This document shows, in pieces, positions 1-8,968 of a stretch of 41,379 bases of DNA (positions are counted from its first letter, which is position 1; each line of letters starts with the position of its first letter). The stretch comes from an uncultured Prevotella sp. GTDB lineage: Bacteria > Bacteroidota > Bacteroidia > Bacteroidales > Bacteroidaceae. The position numbers and the translations under genes were made by a program. Under the pieces are notes generated by a model. That model had not been told where the DNA came from. It saw only the letters and a list, made by a program, of their open reading frames with translations, and searched no databases. The stretch is taken from the NCBI GenBank assembly GCA_900557035.1, contig USRA01000013.1:1-41379 (forward strand). The letters are read 5' to 3'.

Positions 1-1
1 A

Positions 2-1123
2 ATGCAGGACATCAAGCTTAACAACTGTGAGCGTCAGAAGCGCTGGGAATGGGAACGTGTGCAGATGAGGCTTTTTCGCATCAGCGTGAAAGGGTTGACC
101 ATCGGTCAGTTTCAGCAGTCTGGTTCCGTTTTCTTCAGCCAGTCCACCAATATTCTCATTACGTTCATTGCAGCCCGTAACGTCATTCATGGCGATATGA
201 CGCTGGGTATGATGATGTCTCTCACCTATATCATCGGTCAGCTTTCCGCTCCTATCAACGACTTCATCAGCTTCATCCAGTCTGTCCAGGATGCCAAGAT
301 CAGTCTGGAGCGACTGAATGAGATTCATTCACAGCCCGATGAGGATACTGACCTTGATGACAAGGTTACCGAACTGCCTGAGGACAGGACCATCCGTGTA
401 GAGCACGTTACTTTCAGCTATGATGGTGCTGAGCGAAATTATGCCCTCAATGACGTCAGCCTGGAAATACCAGAACGTAAGGTGACGGCGATTGTGGGAG
501 AGAGCGGCTGTGGCAAGACCACGCTTATCAAGCTCCTGCAGGGTTTTTATCAGCCTAACCATGGAAGCATCAAGGTGGGTAATTTGCCGCTGACTTCCAT
601 AAATCCTCATTTTTGGCGCAGCGTGACAGGATCTGTGATGCAGGAGAGTTTCATCTTCAGTGATACTTTTGCCCACAATATTGCCCTTGACAGCGATTCT
701 CTGGATGAGACTCGACTTTATCAGGCGGCAAAGATGGCTAATGTAGATGGTTTTATCCGCACGTTGCCTCTGGGTTATCATACGAAGATAGGTATGGAGG
801 GTAATGGTGTGAGTCAGGGTCAGCGCCAACGCTTACTTATAGCTCGTGCCATTTATAAGAATCCGGAGTATATCTTTTTCGATGAGGCAACCAATGCCCT
901 TGATACAACCAATGAATCGGAGATTATGCACCATCTGTATGAATTTTACCATGGAAGAACCGTGGTTGTGGCAGCGCACCGCCTGAGTACAGTGAAGAAT
1001 GCCGACCAAATCGTAGTCATAGATCAGGGCAAGGTGGTTGAGGTTGGCAATCATGAATCGTTGACTGCCAAACGAGGCGCATACTATAATCTTGTGAAGA
1101 ATCAGTTGGAATTGGGAAACTAA
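2..1123 (+). CDS. Peptide-exporting ABC transporter, C-terminal part (5' truncated by window edge)
   Basis: Only the last 373 residues are present, and the reading frame runs off the left edge. They cover the end of the membrane domain (hydrophobic segments near residues 43-90) and a full nucleotide-binding domain: Walker A GESGCGKTT (about 166-174), signature VSQGQRQR, Walker B YIFFDEAT and H-loop AAHRLST. It aligns throughout with the C-terminal half of the complete C39-peptidase exporter at 39076-41277. The missing part therefore probably holds the rest of the membrane domain and perhaps a C39 domain, which is inference. The family exports GG-leader peptides across the inner membrane using ATP. 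The final ~150 bp are about 90% identical to the other copy, although the rest has diverged much further. The signature reads SQGQ instead of SGGQ in both copies. Confidence 0.9.
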   Translation: MQDIKLNNCERQKRWEWERVQMRLFRISVKGLTIGQFQQSGSVFFSQSTNILITFIAARNVIHGDMTLGMMMSLTYIIGQLSAPINDFISFIQSVQDAKISLERLNEIHSQPDEDTDLDDKVTELPEDRTIRVEHVTFSYDGAERNYALNDVSLEIPERKVTAIVGESGCGKTTLIKLLQGFYQPNHGSIKVGNLPLTSINPHFWRSVTGSVMQESFIFSDTFAHNIALDSDSLDETRLYQAAKMANVDGFIRTLPLGYHTKIGMEGNGVSQGQRQRLLIARAIYKNPEYIFFDEATNALDTTNESEIMHHLYEFYHGRTVVVAAHRLSTVKNADQIVVIDQGKVVEVGNHESLTAKRGAYYNLVKNQLELGN

Positions 1124-1124
1124 A

Positions 1125-1145
1125 ATGCTTTTTGTTGGTAAGCAT
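1125..1145 (-). terminator. Weak hairpin between convergent genes
   Basis: ATGCTT (1125-1130) and AAGCAT (1140-1145) form a 6-bp stem with a 9-nt loop between the stop codons of the ABC transporter and dgt. Read on the minus strand the stem is followed by TTTTAG, so it may end the dgt transcript. On the plus strand no T-run follows. The stem is short and AT-rich. Confidence 0.3.
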
Positions 1146-1170
1146 CAGATTTCGTATGCCTGCTTTGTTT

Positions 1171-2508
1171 CTATACTATCGGCAGACTTATTCCGTTGAT
1201 TTTCTGATAGATGTCGAGTGCATAGATATCCGTCATACCACTGATGTAATCCAATATCGCCATGATTCGCTCCTCCAGATTCTCGTTCTCTATGTCGTAC
1301 TGGCTGCTTACCCTTCTCAGGAGTTGCTTGGAGTAGAAGCGGGATGGATTCACGGCGGCATCGATGAAGACCTCCATCAGGGTAGCCATGATCTTGTAAC
1401 CCGAAAGTTCGATGTCGAGAACCGGTTTGCTGGCATAGATTTTCTTGCGGGAAACCTGCGTACATTTCTGATAGGCTTGGCGCTGATGTTCGGCGATATG
1501 TTCGATGAGACATCCCTCGAAAGTACCGGCAAGAATTTCCTCTTCGTGATTCAGAAAAACATTGACGCATTCGTTCTCAAGCTTTCCGATTACGCAGGCA
1601 CGCATGTACACTACCTGTTCGTTTTCATCGGTCAATCCCTCATCCAGGATTCGCTGGCGAATCTTCTGCTGGGTTTCCTCGTCAAAGAATCCCAGCAGTA
1701 AGTCTGCTGTCTCCTCGAAGGATAAGATTTTGAGCTTGTGGGAGTCTTCGATGTCCATAATCTCATAACAGATGTCATCAGCAGCTTCTACCATATACAC
1801 CAGCGGGTGGCGGGCATATTCCTGTGGCTCTCCCGGTTTCGATTTTCTCAGGATTCCCAACTCCTCAGCAACCTTCTGGTAAGATTCGGCCTCGGAAGTA
1901 AAGAATCCAAACTTGCCGTGCTTTCCTGCCAGACTACTGGCAAAAGGATATTTCACGATGGCAGCAAGCATGGGATAGGTCATCACGAAACCACCCTGGC
2001 GGCGACCTTTAAACTGATGCGTCAGGATTCTGAAGCCGTTGGCATTACCCTCGAAATGGGTGATGTCGTCCCAGAACTCGGCAGAAACTTCATCTTTCAA
2101 TCCCTGTCCGGCACCCTCGCTGAAGAATGTCTGGATGGCTTTCTCGCCAGAATGACCGAAAGGAGGATTGCCCAGATCATGCGCCAGGCAGGCTGCACTC
2201 ACGATGGTTCCGATTTCCTCGAAGAGCGTATCCTTCAGCTCCGGGCACTTCTGGATGATGCGACGGGAGATGTCGTTGCCCAGCGACATGCCTACGCTAG
2301 CCACCTCCAGGCTGTGGGTGAGGCGGTTGTGTACGAAGATGCTGCCCGGCAGGGGGAAGACCTGCGTCTTGTTCTGCAGTCGGCGGAATGCCGAAGAGAA
2401 GATGAGTCGGTCGTAATCGCGCTTGAATTCAGAGCGATCGTCGTGGCGTTCGGCATGTTTATGCTCCTGTCCGAAGCGCTTGTTTGATATGAGCTGTTTC
2501 CATTCCAT
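1171..2508 (-). CDS. dgt: Deoxyguanosinetriphosphate triphosphohydrolase (HD-domain dNTPase)
   Basis: Hydrolyses dGTP (or other dNTPs) to the deoxynucleoside and triphosphate, controlling the nucleotide pool in the cytoplasm. The 445-aa product has the family's typical N-terminus, with SSAFRRLQNKTQVF near residues 38-51. It also has the HD metal site: H65 in HNRLTHSLEVA and H110-D111 in CLAHDLGNPPFGHSGEKA. The length is normal for the dgt family. It is transcribed alone, divergently from dut. A well-formed promoter (TTTG, 19 bp, TATTTTTG) lies 51-81 bp upstream, and its position supports the ATG at 2508. The pairing with dut suggests a nucleotide-sanitation neighbourhood, but the two genes have separate promoters. 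Confidence 0.93.
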   Translation of the reverse strand: MEWKQLISNKRFGQEHKHAERHDDRSEFKRDYDRLIFSSAFRRLQNKTQVFPLPGSIFVHNRLTHSLEVASVGMSLGNDISRRIIQKCPELKDTLFEEIGTIVSAACLAHDLGNPPFGHSGEKAIQTFFSEGAGQGLKDEVSAEFWDDITHFEGNANGFRILTHQFKGRRQGGFVMTYPMLAAIVKYPFASSLAGKHGKFGFFTSEAESYQKVAEELGILRKSKPGEPQEYARHPLVYMVEAADDICYEIMDIEDSHKLKILSFEETADLLLGFFDEETQQKIRQRILDEGLTDENEQVVYMRACVIGKLENECVNVFLNHEEEILAGTFEGCLIEHIAEHQRQAYQKCTQVSRKKIYASKPVLDIELSGYKIMATLMEVFIDAAVNPSRFYSKQLLRRVSSQYDIENENLEERIMAILDYISGMTDIYALDIYQKINGISLPIV

Positions 2509-2558
2509 AATCCATCTGTTGTATAAGTGATTCTTACTATCCTTTCATTACTGATGCA

Positions 2559-2589
2559 CAAAAATACATGAAAGTGCGCATAATTCAAA
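2559..2589 (-). promoter_or_regulatory. Promoter of dgt
   Basis: On the minus strand TTTG (2586-2589) is separated by 19 bp from TATTTTTG (2559-2566). This is an exact fit to the Bacteroidota -33/-7 consensus TTTG / TAnnTTTG, upstream of the dgt start. Confidence 0.75.
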
Positions 2590-2651
2590 ATAAAAAACAA
2601 TAAATTATATCATTTTCACTTATAAAATGCTATTATTCGCCTAAAAAGCAG

Positions 2652-2659
2652 TATTTTTG
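2652..2659 (+). promoter_or_regulatory. -7 box of the dut operon
   Basis: TATTTTTG matches the Bacteroidota -7 consensus 18 bp before the dut ATG, giving a very short leader. No convincing -33 TTTG lies at the expected distance. Confidence 0.55.
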
Positions 2660-2676
2660 CAGAAAATTCTAGAATT

Positions 2677-3114
2677 ATGTTGAAAGTAAAGATTATCAAT
2701 AAGGGGCATCAGCCTCTCCCTGCGTTTGCCACACCTCAGAGTGCGGGCATGGATTTGCGTGCAAACATCGAAGAGCCTATCGTGCTTCATCCTATGGAGC
2801 GTCGACTCGTTCCTACAGGCCTGTTTATGGCATTGCCGGTAGGTTATGAGGCACAGATCCGTCCTCGCAGCGGTCTCGCCCTGAAGCATGGTATCACCGT
2901 GCTCAATACTCCGGGTACCATCGATGCCGATTACCGTGGCGAGATCATGGTGCTGCTCATCAACTTCTCACAGCAAGACTTCGTCATCAATGATGGCGAG
3001 CGCATCGCACAAATGGTGCTTGCCAAGCACGAACAGTGCGACTTCATCGAGGTGGAGGAGCTGGATGAAACTGAGCGTGGTGCAGGCGGTTATGGTCATA
3101 CCGGCGTAAAATAA
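2677..3114 (+). CDS. dut: dUTP diphosphatase
   Basis: Converts dUTP to dUMP and pyrophosphate, keeping uracil out of DNA and supplying dUMP for thymidylate synthesis. The 145-aa protein has all five trimeric dUTPase motifs in order: [32 protein letters not shown] and the C-terminal [10 protein letters not shown] that closes over the active site. The length is normal. It is the first gene of a tight operon with the TPR protein (about 28 bp downstream), the DUF4292 lipoprotein and the EnvC-like protein. This places nucleotide sanitation beside cell-envelope genes. Confidence 0.96.
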   Translation: MLKVKIINKGHQPLPAFATPQSAGMDLRANIEEPIVLHPMERRLVPTGLFMALPVGYEAQIRPRSGLALKHGITVLNTPGTIDADYRGEIMVLLINFSQQDFVINDGERIAQMVLAKHEQCDFIEVEELDETERGAGGYGHTGVK

Positions 3115-3142
3115 GATAAGGATTTTTAGATAAGATTTGATA

Positions 3143-5029
3143 GTGAAGATAGATTTAAGAAATATGGGAGTCTGGGTGACTGTGGTGCTCATCGGCGCCA
3201 TAGCCTTGCCTTCGCTCGCCCGAAAAAAGAAGATGCAGCCTGTCGGACAGCAACAGCAGACTGTAAGGGTGGATTCGCTTTCTCCGAACAATCGTAAGCG
3301 ATATGATTACTTCTTGACCGAGGCGGCTCGCCAACATGCAGCTGGCAATTATTCTGCCGCCTTCGATCTCTATGAACACGCCCGTAACATCGATCCTAAC
3401 TCGGCAACGGCAAATTATTATCTGTCTCTCTATTTGACCGAGATGAAGCAGGATTCGCTGGGTCTTCTGCGATTACAGAAGGCGATAGAGCAGGAACCTG
3501 AGAACCTGATTTTTGCAGAGCGACTCGCCCAATACTATATCAGCAAGGGAAAATACGAGGATGCCATCAATGCCTACGAGGCTGTCTATGCCAAGAATCA
3601 CAGCAATACGGATGTGCTCCGCGTGTTGGCGCAGCTCTATCAGCAGCAGAAGAACTTCAAGATGATGCTCAATACCATCAGCCGTTTGGAGACCGAAGAA
3701 GGTGAGAGCGAGCAGTTTACACTCACCAAGATGCGTATCCATGAGATGATGGATGACAAGAAGGCAGCCTATAACGAACTGAAATCGCTCGTAGAACAGC
3801 ATCCTCTGGATATGCAGTATAAAACCATGCTGGGCAACTGGCTGATGCAGCACGACCGTCAGAAGGAAGCGTTCAAGTACTTCACTGATGTGCTGAAGGA
3901 AGAGCCGGATAATTCCTACGCCCAGATGTCGCTCTATGATTATTACAATGCCACCAAGCAGGCGGATCTGGCGAATGGCATGCTCGATAAGATTCTGATG
4001 AGTCAGAAGACGGATACCCAGACCAAAATCATGATGTTCCGTTCCTTCATCCAGAACAATGAAACCGAAGGCGGCGACTCTACCAAGGTCATCGCCCTCT
4101 TCGATAAGGTGCTCAATGTGCCACAGCCATCTTCTGAGATAGCCGAGGTGCGTGCCGCCTATATGAGTTTGAAGAAGATGCCGGCAGACTCAGTGATATC
4201 AGCCTTCAAAAAGGTGCTTGATATCGCTCCAGACAATGCCAATGCGCGCATCCAGACCATTCAGCTGCTCTGGAATCAGAAGAAGTATCATGAGGTGATT
4301 GAACAGGCGAAGGCTGCCCACGAATATAATCCGGAAGAGATGATCTTCTATTATTTCGGAGGTATGGCTTACTATCAGAATAAGGACGAAGATGCTGCGC
4401 TCAATGAATTCCGACTGGGTGTGGCTCAGGTGAATAAACTCTCTGCCAACGACCTGGTCTCTGATCTCTATGCCGTGATGGGCGACATCCTGCATCAGAA
4501 GAATCAGAAGGATGCAGCCTTTGCTGCCTATGATTCCTGTCTGCAGTGGAAAGCCGACAACGTAATGGCGCTCAACAACTACGCCTACTATCTGAGCGAG
4601 GAAGGCAAGGATCTGCACAAGGCTGAGGCGATGAGCTACAAGACCATCAAACTGGAACCGAACAATGGTACCTATCTTGATACCTACGCCTGGATTCTGT
4701 TTATGGAAGAGCGTTATGTAGATGCCAAGACCTACATCGATGCGGCTCTCAAGAACCGTGATTCTACCGAGAATAACAGTACAGTATTGGAACATGCCGG
4801 CGATATTTACGCCATGAACGGTATGGTGAATGAGGCTGTCGGCTATTGGAAACAGGCCTTGGATGACGACCATCAGACCGAGATCCTGAAATGGAAGATA
4901 GAAAATAAGCAATATATTTCCGAGGAAGAATTCCAACGAAAGAAGAACCCTGCAGCTGCTGAGCTCAAGAAATCGAAAATGGCAGGCAAGTCTGCGGGTA
5001 AAAAGAATAGGAAAGGTAAAAAGAAGTAA
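3143..5029 (+). CDS. Exported tetratricopeptide-repeat protein
   Basis: A roughly 628-aa protein made almost wholly of TPR-like helical pairs, with repeated patterns such as A-x-x-x-Y-x-x-A-x-x-x-x-P. It has an N-terminal hydrophobic stretch (VWVTVVLIGAIALPSLA) that acts as signal or anchor, and a lysine-rich tail ending KKNRKGKKK. Start choice: GTG at 3143 gives the n-region MKIDLRN before the hydrophobic core. TTG at 3137 and ATG at 3164 are possible, but ATG 3164 would leave no basic n-region. TPR arrays are protein-binding scaffolds, so this one probably acts in the periplasm. Its stop codon overlaps the start of the DUF4292 lipoprotein by one base (TAATG), so the two are translationally coupled and may form a complex. 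The exact role is unknown. Confidence 0.85.
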   Translation: MKIDLRNMGVWVTVVLIGAIALPSLARKKKMQPVGQQQQTVRVDSLSPNNRKRYDYFLTEAARQHAAGNYSAAFDLYEHARNIDPNSATANYYLSLYLTEMKQDSLGLLRLQKAIEQEPENLIFAERLAQYYISKGKYEDAINAYEAVYAKNHSNTDVLRVLAQLYQQQKNFKMMLNTISRLETEEGESEQFTLTKMRIHEMMDDKKAAYNELKSLVEQHPLDMQYKTMLGNWLMQHDRQKEAFKYFTDVLKEEPDNSYAQMSLYDYYNATKQADLANGMLDKILMSQKTDTQTKIMMFRSFIQNNETEGGDSTKVIALFDKVLNVPQPSSEIAEVRAAYMSLKKMPADSVISAFKKVLDIAPDNANARIQTIQLLWNQKKYHEVIEQAKAAHEYNPEEMIFYYFGGMAYYQNKDEDAALNEFRLGVAQVNKLSANDLVSDLYAVMGDILHQKNQKDAAFAAYDSCLQWKADNVMALNNYAYYLSEEGKDLHKAEAMSYKTIKLEPNNGTYLDTYAWILFMEERYVDAKTYIDAALKNRDSTENNSTVLEHAGDIYAMNGMVNEAVGYWKQALDDDHQTEILKWKIENKQYISEEEFQRKKNPAAAELKKSKMAGKSAGKKNRKGKKK

Positions 5030-5931
5030 TGAATATGAAGAAGATGAATATGGCAGTAGCTGCTGCGGCACTCCTGCTGATGGCTTCCTGCGGCACGACC
5101 AAGAAGATGGAAGGAGCTGGAAAGGTGAATGCCAATGATAAGAAGACCGAGACAAAGGCAGAGCAGTCGGCTGCGCTCAGGAATCTGGCTTTTGTCCAGA
5201 AAGTATCGGATAATCAGGTTTATACCAATAATATTGTGGGTAATATGAATTTCAATCTGCAGGCAGCAGATAAGGACATCACCGTGCCGGGCAAGTTGAG
5301 TATGCGCAAGGATGAGGTAATCCGCATCCAGCTCTTCATCCCTATCCTGGGTACAGAAGTGGGAAGACTGGAATTCACCCCTAACTATGTGCTGATCATC
5401 GACCGCCTTCACAAGGAATACATCAAGGCAGATTATACCCAGGTGGATTTCCTGAAGAAGCAGGGCGTAAACTTCTATTCTCTCCAGGCACTCTTCTGGA
5501 ACCAGTTGCTCGTGCCTGGAACCAAGAAGGTGACAGATGCAGACTTGAAGAAGTTCTCTGCCAACCTGGATGCTGTGGGTGAGAATGTACCTGTGGCTCT
5601 GCAATATGGCAAACTGAACTATACCTGGACTGCCAACCGTAATTCGGGCAGAATCACCGAGGCCAATGTAGTGTATCAGGACAGAAGCACCAGCGCAGCC
5701 AAGCTCAATCTGAAATACAGCAATTTCAAGAGCGTGGGTGTGAAGATGTTCCCGGCTACCCAGAATCTTACGCTCTCTGCTATGGTGAACAACAAGCCTC
5801 AGGTAGTGAAGATCAACATCGATATGAAGAGCGTGAAGACCGACAGTAAATGGGAGGCACAGACCGAAGTGTCTGACAAGTACAAGAAGGTGGCTCCAGA
5901 AGATGTACTCGGCAAACTGATGAGTATGTAG
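5029..5931 (+). CDS. DUF4292-type lipoprotein
   Basis: A 300-aa lipoprotein with signal peptide and lipobox LLLMASC (Cys21), so it is probably anchored in the outer membrane. The rest is a mostly beta, LolA/LppX-like sequence recognised as the Bacteroidota DUF4292 family. That family is often found between a TPR protein and an EnvC-like protein, as here. The start overlaps the upstream stop (TAATG). A second possible start is ATG at 5035. The function is not established. The fold and context suggest handling of a lipid or envelope component, which is inference. Confidence 0.8.
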   Translation: MNMKKMNMAVAAAALLLMASCGTTKKMEGAGKVNANDKKTETKAEQSAALRNLAFVQKVSDNQVYTNNIVGNMNFNLQAADKDITVPGKLSMRKDEVIRIQLFIPILGTEVGRLEFTPNYVLIIDRLHKEYIKADYTQVDFLKKQGVNFYSLQALFWNQLLVPGTKKVTDADLKKFSANLDAVGENVPVALQYGKLNYTWTANRNSGRITEANVVYQDRSTSAAKLNLKYSNFKSVGVKMFPATQNLTLSAMVNNKPQVVKINIDMKSVKTDSKWEAQTEVSDKYKKVAPEDVLGKLMSM

Positions 5932-5972
5932 TGTTTGTCGCGAAAGAAAACAATGAAATCATGTATTGAATA

Positions 5973-7721
5973 ATGAAGCGAATTATATTTTTCCTATTGG
6001 CAATCATGTTCTCGCTTGCTCCCTATGCGCAGAAAACGGTGCATAAGAAGCCGGTGAAGAAAACCGCTGTTGCCAATCGTAAACATCAGGCTCAAAGAAA
6101 ACCGGCGGCTCGCCGTGCCAAGGCACCTACCAAGGCAGAACGCCGTGCTGCTACCTATAGCAATGCTTCTATCAGAGGATTGCAGGGGCAGCGTGCCGAT
6201 ATCCAGCGAAGAATCAGGGAGCAGGAGCAGGCTTTGCGCAAGAACAAGGCTGACGTGAAAAAGCGCCTGGAAGACCTGATGGCGCTGAATGGCGAAATCG
6301 ACCAGAGTCAGAAGAAGATTGAAGGTATCGAGAAGGATATTCATCATATTGATGGAAACATCGGTATCCTGCAGGCACAGTTGAAGACTCTTCAGCAGCA
6401 GTTGCAGGATAGAAAGAACAAGTATATCCGTTCTATGCGATATATGAGCCGGCATCATACGGTGCAGGACAAGCTGATGTTTATCTTCAGTGCCAAAAAC
6501 CTGACCCAGATGTACCGCCGTCTCTCGTTCATCCGCCAGTACTCTTCTTATCAGAAGGTGCAGGGCGAGGCTGTAAAGGCTAAGCAGCAGCAGGTGAACG
6601 ATAAGCACAAGCAGTTGCAGAATGTAAAGGGGCATAAGAATACCTTATTATATAAGGGCAAGCAGGAGAAGACCGTGCTCGAAGGTAAGCAGACCCAGCA
6701 GCAGGAGATGGTACACGGACTGCAGAAGCAGCAGAAGACCATTCAGGCTGTCATCGCCGACCAGCGCCAGAAGGATGCAGCCATCAATGCTCAGATCGAC
6801 CGTCTGGTCCAGCAGGAAGTAGCCAAGGCTCGTGCCCGTGCTGCTGCCGAGGCTAAGCGCAAGGCAGCTGCAGCCGCTGCTGCCAAGAAGCGTGCAGAGG
6901 AACTGGCGCGTAAGAAAGCTGCTGCTGAGGCTGCTGCAAGGGAGAATGCACGTCGTATTGCTGAGGCGAAGGCTCGTGAGGCAGCTGCAGAGGCTGCAAG
7001 AAGAAAGGCTGCCGAGGAGGCTCGTGCTGCTGCCGAGGCTGCTAGAAAGGCGCAGGAAGAAGCTGCTGCCCAGGCTGAGGCGAAGGCTAAAGCAAAGGCG
7101 CAGGCTAAGGCCCGTGCTGCTGCCGAAGCTGCTCAGCGTGCTGCCGCAGAACAGGCGGCTCGTGAAGCTGCTGCCGAACAGGCGGCTAAGAAGGCGGAAG
7201 CTGACCGCAAGGCTGCTGAGCTGAAAGCCAAGGCGGATGAGGAGCGTCAGGCCCGTGAGATTGCTGCTGCCAAGAAGGAGGCGCAGGAAGCGTCAACCTT
7301 GAGTTCGGTAGATAGAATGTTGAGTGGTGGATTCGAGGCAAACCGTGGCAGATTGCCTATGCCTATCAGCGGCGGTTATCGCATCGTGAGCCATTTCGGA
7401 CAGTATAATGTTCAGGGATTGAAGGGTGTTACCCTCGACAACAAGGGTATCAATATCCAGGGTAAACCGGGTTGTGTGGCTCGCAGCATCTACGATGGTG
7501 AGGTGAGTGCCGTCTTCGGATATGGTGGTATGTGGAATGTCCTGGTTCGCCATGGTGCCTACATCTCGGTATATTGCAACCTGAAATCGGTCAGCGTACA
7601 TAAGGGTCAGAAGGTTAGTACCCGTCAGGCTTTGGGTAGTGTTGGCTCTGATAACATCCTCCAGTTCCAGCTTAGAAAAGAGACTGCCAAGCTCAACCCA
7701 GAGGCTTGGCTGGGAAGATAA
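5973..7721 (+). CDS. EnvC-like murein hydrolase activator (degenerate M23/LytM domain)
   Basis: A 582-aa exported protein. It has a signal peptide (MKRIIFFLLAIMFSLAPYAQ), a basic linker, and long coiled coils (about residues 65-260). An extraordinarily Ala/Lys/Glu/Arg-rich helix follows (about 275-430), then a C-terminal LytM domain (about 459-582) ending in NPEAWLGR, the ending typical of EnvC. The zinc and catalytic positions of active M23 peptidases are altered: the HxGID region reads NKGIN (490-494) and the HxH motif reads QFQ (564-566). Like E. coli EnvC it should therefore bind and activate an amidase at the septum, not cut peptidoglycan itself. It lies 41 bp after the DUF4292 gene and is the last gene of the dut operon. 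Confidence 0.87.
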   Translation: MKRIIFFLLAIMFSLAPYAQKTVHKKPVKKTAVANRKHQAQRKPAARRAKAPTKAERRAATYSNASIRGLQGQRADIQRRIREQEQALRKNKADVKKRLEDLMALNGEIDQSQKKIEGIEKDIHHIDGNIGILQAQLKTLQQQLQDRKNKYIRSMRYMSRHHTVQDKLMFIFSAKNLTQMYRRLSFIRQYSSYQKVQGEAVKAKQQQVNDKHKQLQNVKGHKNTLLYKGKQEKTVLEGKQTQQQEMVHGLQKQQKTIQAVIADQRQKDAAINAQIDRLVQQEVAKARARAAAEAKRKAAAAAAAKKRAEELARKKAAAEAAARENARRIAEAKAREAAAEAARRKAAEEARAAAEAARKAQEEAAAQAEAKAKAKAQAKARAAAEAAQRAAAEQAAREAAAEQAAKKAEADRKAAELKAKADEERQAREIAAAKKEAQEASTLSSVDRMLSGGFEANRGRLPMPISGGYRIVSHFGQYNVQGLKGVTLDNKGINIQGKPGCVARSIYDGEVSAVFGYGGMWNVLVRHGAYISVYCNLKSVSVHKGQKVSTRQALGSVGSDNILQFQLRKETAKLNPEAWLGR

Positions 7722-7763
7722 AATATAGGAGATCATCAAGGTAACCTGTATAGACAGATAGAG

Positions 7764-7802
7764 GAAACCCTCTTAGATGGCAGCGCCATCTAAGAGGGTT
7801 TC
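7764..7802. terminator. Bidirectional terminator overlapping the M20 stop codon
   Basis: An 18-bp perfect stem (7764-7781 with 7785-7802) with a 3-nt loop AGC, starting GAAACCCTCTTAGATGG. It lies between the convergent EnvC-like and M20 genes. The left arm contains the M20 stop codon (7773-7775) and the loop side its last sense codons, so the hairpin is partly coding. T-runs are weak on both sides. Confidence 0.65.
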
Positions 7803-8837
7803 GTATTTAGCAATGGCATCGCGTATTTCGCTGATGCGGATAAACTCGTTGGCAGAATGGGAGCGGGAAGATTCGCCCGGTCCTAACTTGAAGGATGGGA
7901 AGTGCATTAATGCCTGATCGCTGAGGGTAGGACTGCCGAATGGCTTCATTCCCATGGCTACGCATTTCCTGATAAGAGGATGCTCCGGGTCGATACGTGA
8001 TGATTTCAGGCGGAAACTGTGAGCCTTTACCTCGCTCTTGAGGTGCTGGCGGATAAACTCGTAAACCTCCTCGTTGTCGTAAAACTCGTTGGTTCGGATA
8101 TCCACAAGCATCGTGCACTTATCCGGAATCACATTATGCTGGGTTCCGGCATTCACCACGGTGAGCGTCATCTTGGTAGAACCCAGAAATTCGCTTACCT
8201 TCTCGAATTTGTAATCACGAATCCAGCGCATGTCATCCAGTGCCTCGTATATCGCATTCACTCCTTCGTTTCTTGCCGCATGGCCACTCTTGCCATGAGC
8301 AATTACATCCAGCACCATCAGTCCCTTTTCGGCTACGGCAGGATTCATGCCTGTAGGTTCTCCCACAATGGCAAGATCGATGTGTGGAAGCAAGGGCAGG
8401 GCACGCGTGATGCCATCCTTTCCCGAAACCTCTTCTTCGGCGGAAGCCAGATAAATCAGGTTGTAGCTCTGCGGCTTCTCCGTCAGCATTCGGAACATCT
8501 GGAGAAGGGAACACAATCCGCCACCGCAGTCGTTACTACCCAGTCCATAAAGCACGCCATCTTCTACATCTGGAGAAAATGGATCGCGACTCCACGAAGC
8601 CACAGGCTTCACGGTGTCGATATGGGCATTGAGTAGCAGGGTAGGACGGCTCTCATCGTAGTGAGGGTCGATAATCCAGAGGTTGTTTGCCTCGCGCTGC
8701 GGTTCGAAACCATAGCTGCGGATGGTCTGCTCCATGATGTCGGCAGCATCCTTTTCGTTGCGGCTTACCGATGGGGTGGCAATCAGCTTTTTAAGCAGTT
8801 GCACCGCGTCGCTAACATATTGTTCCTGTGTCATCAT
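7773..8837 (-). CDS. M20-family zinc deacylase, probably N-acyl-ornithine/citrulline deacylase (ArgE/DapE-like)
   Basis: Removes an acyl group from an N-acylated amino acid in the cytoplasm. The best guess is the arginine-pathway deacylase. Bacteroidota are known to carbamylate N-acetyl- or N-succinyl-ornithine before deacylation, so the substrate may be an acyl-citrulline. Di-zinc site residues are visible in NAHIDTVKP, GSNDCGGG, ASAEEEVSG (general base Glu), GEPTGM and a late histidine in SRSHSANEF. The length, about 355 aa, is normal. An ATG at 8867 lies inside the -7 box (8865-8872), so the start must be the ATG at 8837 or 8834. It is transcribed alone, divergent from the acyl-CoA ligase. 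Exact substrate is uncertain. Confidence 0.85.
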   Translation of the reverse strand: MMTQEQYVSDAVQLLKKLIATPSVSRNEKDAADIMEQTIRSYGFEPQREANNLWIIDPHYDESRPTLLLNAHIDTVKPVASWSRDPFSPDVEDGVLYGLGSNDCGGGLCSLLQMFRMLTEKPQSYNLIYLASAEEEVSGKDGITRALPLLPHIDLAIVGEPTGMNPAVAEKGLMVLDVIAHGKSGHAARNEGVNAIYEALDDMRWIRDYKFEKVSEFLGSTKMTLTVVNAGTQHNVIPDKCTMLVDIRTNEFYDNEEVYEFIRQHLKSEVKAHSFRLKSSRIDPEHPLIRKCVAMGMKPFGSPTLSDQALMHFPSFKLGPGESSRSHSANEFIRISEIRDAIAKYETLLDGAAI

Positions 8838-8864
8838 AATCTCTCTATTTTTTGATTTTGGGGA

Positions 8865-8872
8865 CAAAGTTA
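8865..8872 (-). promoter_or_regulatory. -7 box of the M20 deacylase
   Basis: TAACTTTG on the minus strand matches TAnnTTTG and lies 28 bp before the ATG at 8837. It overlaps the more upstream ATG at 8867 and so rules that start out. The -33 element is poor (TTCC where TTTG is expected). Confidence 0.55.
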
Positions 8873-8913
8873 CGAAAAAAAGAGCATATAAAGTGGAAAA
8901 ACCAACATTTTAT

Positions 8914-8944
8914 TTTGTGTTCTTAACAAATTCTATTATCTTTG
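8914..8944 (+). promoter_or_regulatory. Promoter of the acyl-CoA ligase group
   Basis: TTTG (8914-8917), 19 bp, TATCTTTG (8937-8944): an exact consensus match. It lies 24 bp before the ATG at 8969 and excludes a TTG start at 8942, which falls within the -7 box. Confidence 0.78.
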
Positions 8945-8968
8945 CACCAATATTATAATACTAAGCTT

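Noticed and set aside
1171..1768. Plus-strand open frames opposite dgt
   Set aside because: They are antisense shadows of a gene with clear HD-domain motifs and show no family features of their own.
8942..8968. TTG start giving nine extra residues on the acyl-CoA ligase
   Set aside because: It overlaps the -7 box of a consensus promoter, so the transcript would begin after it.
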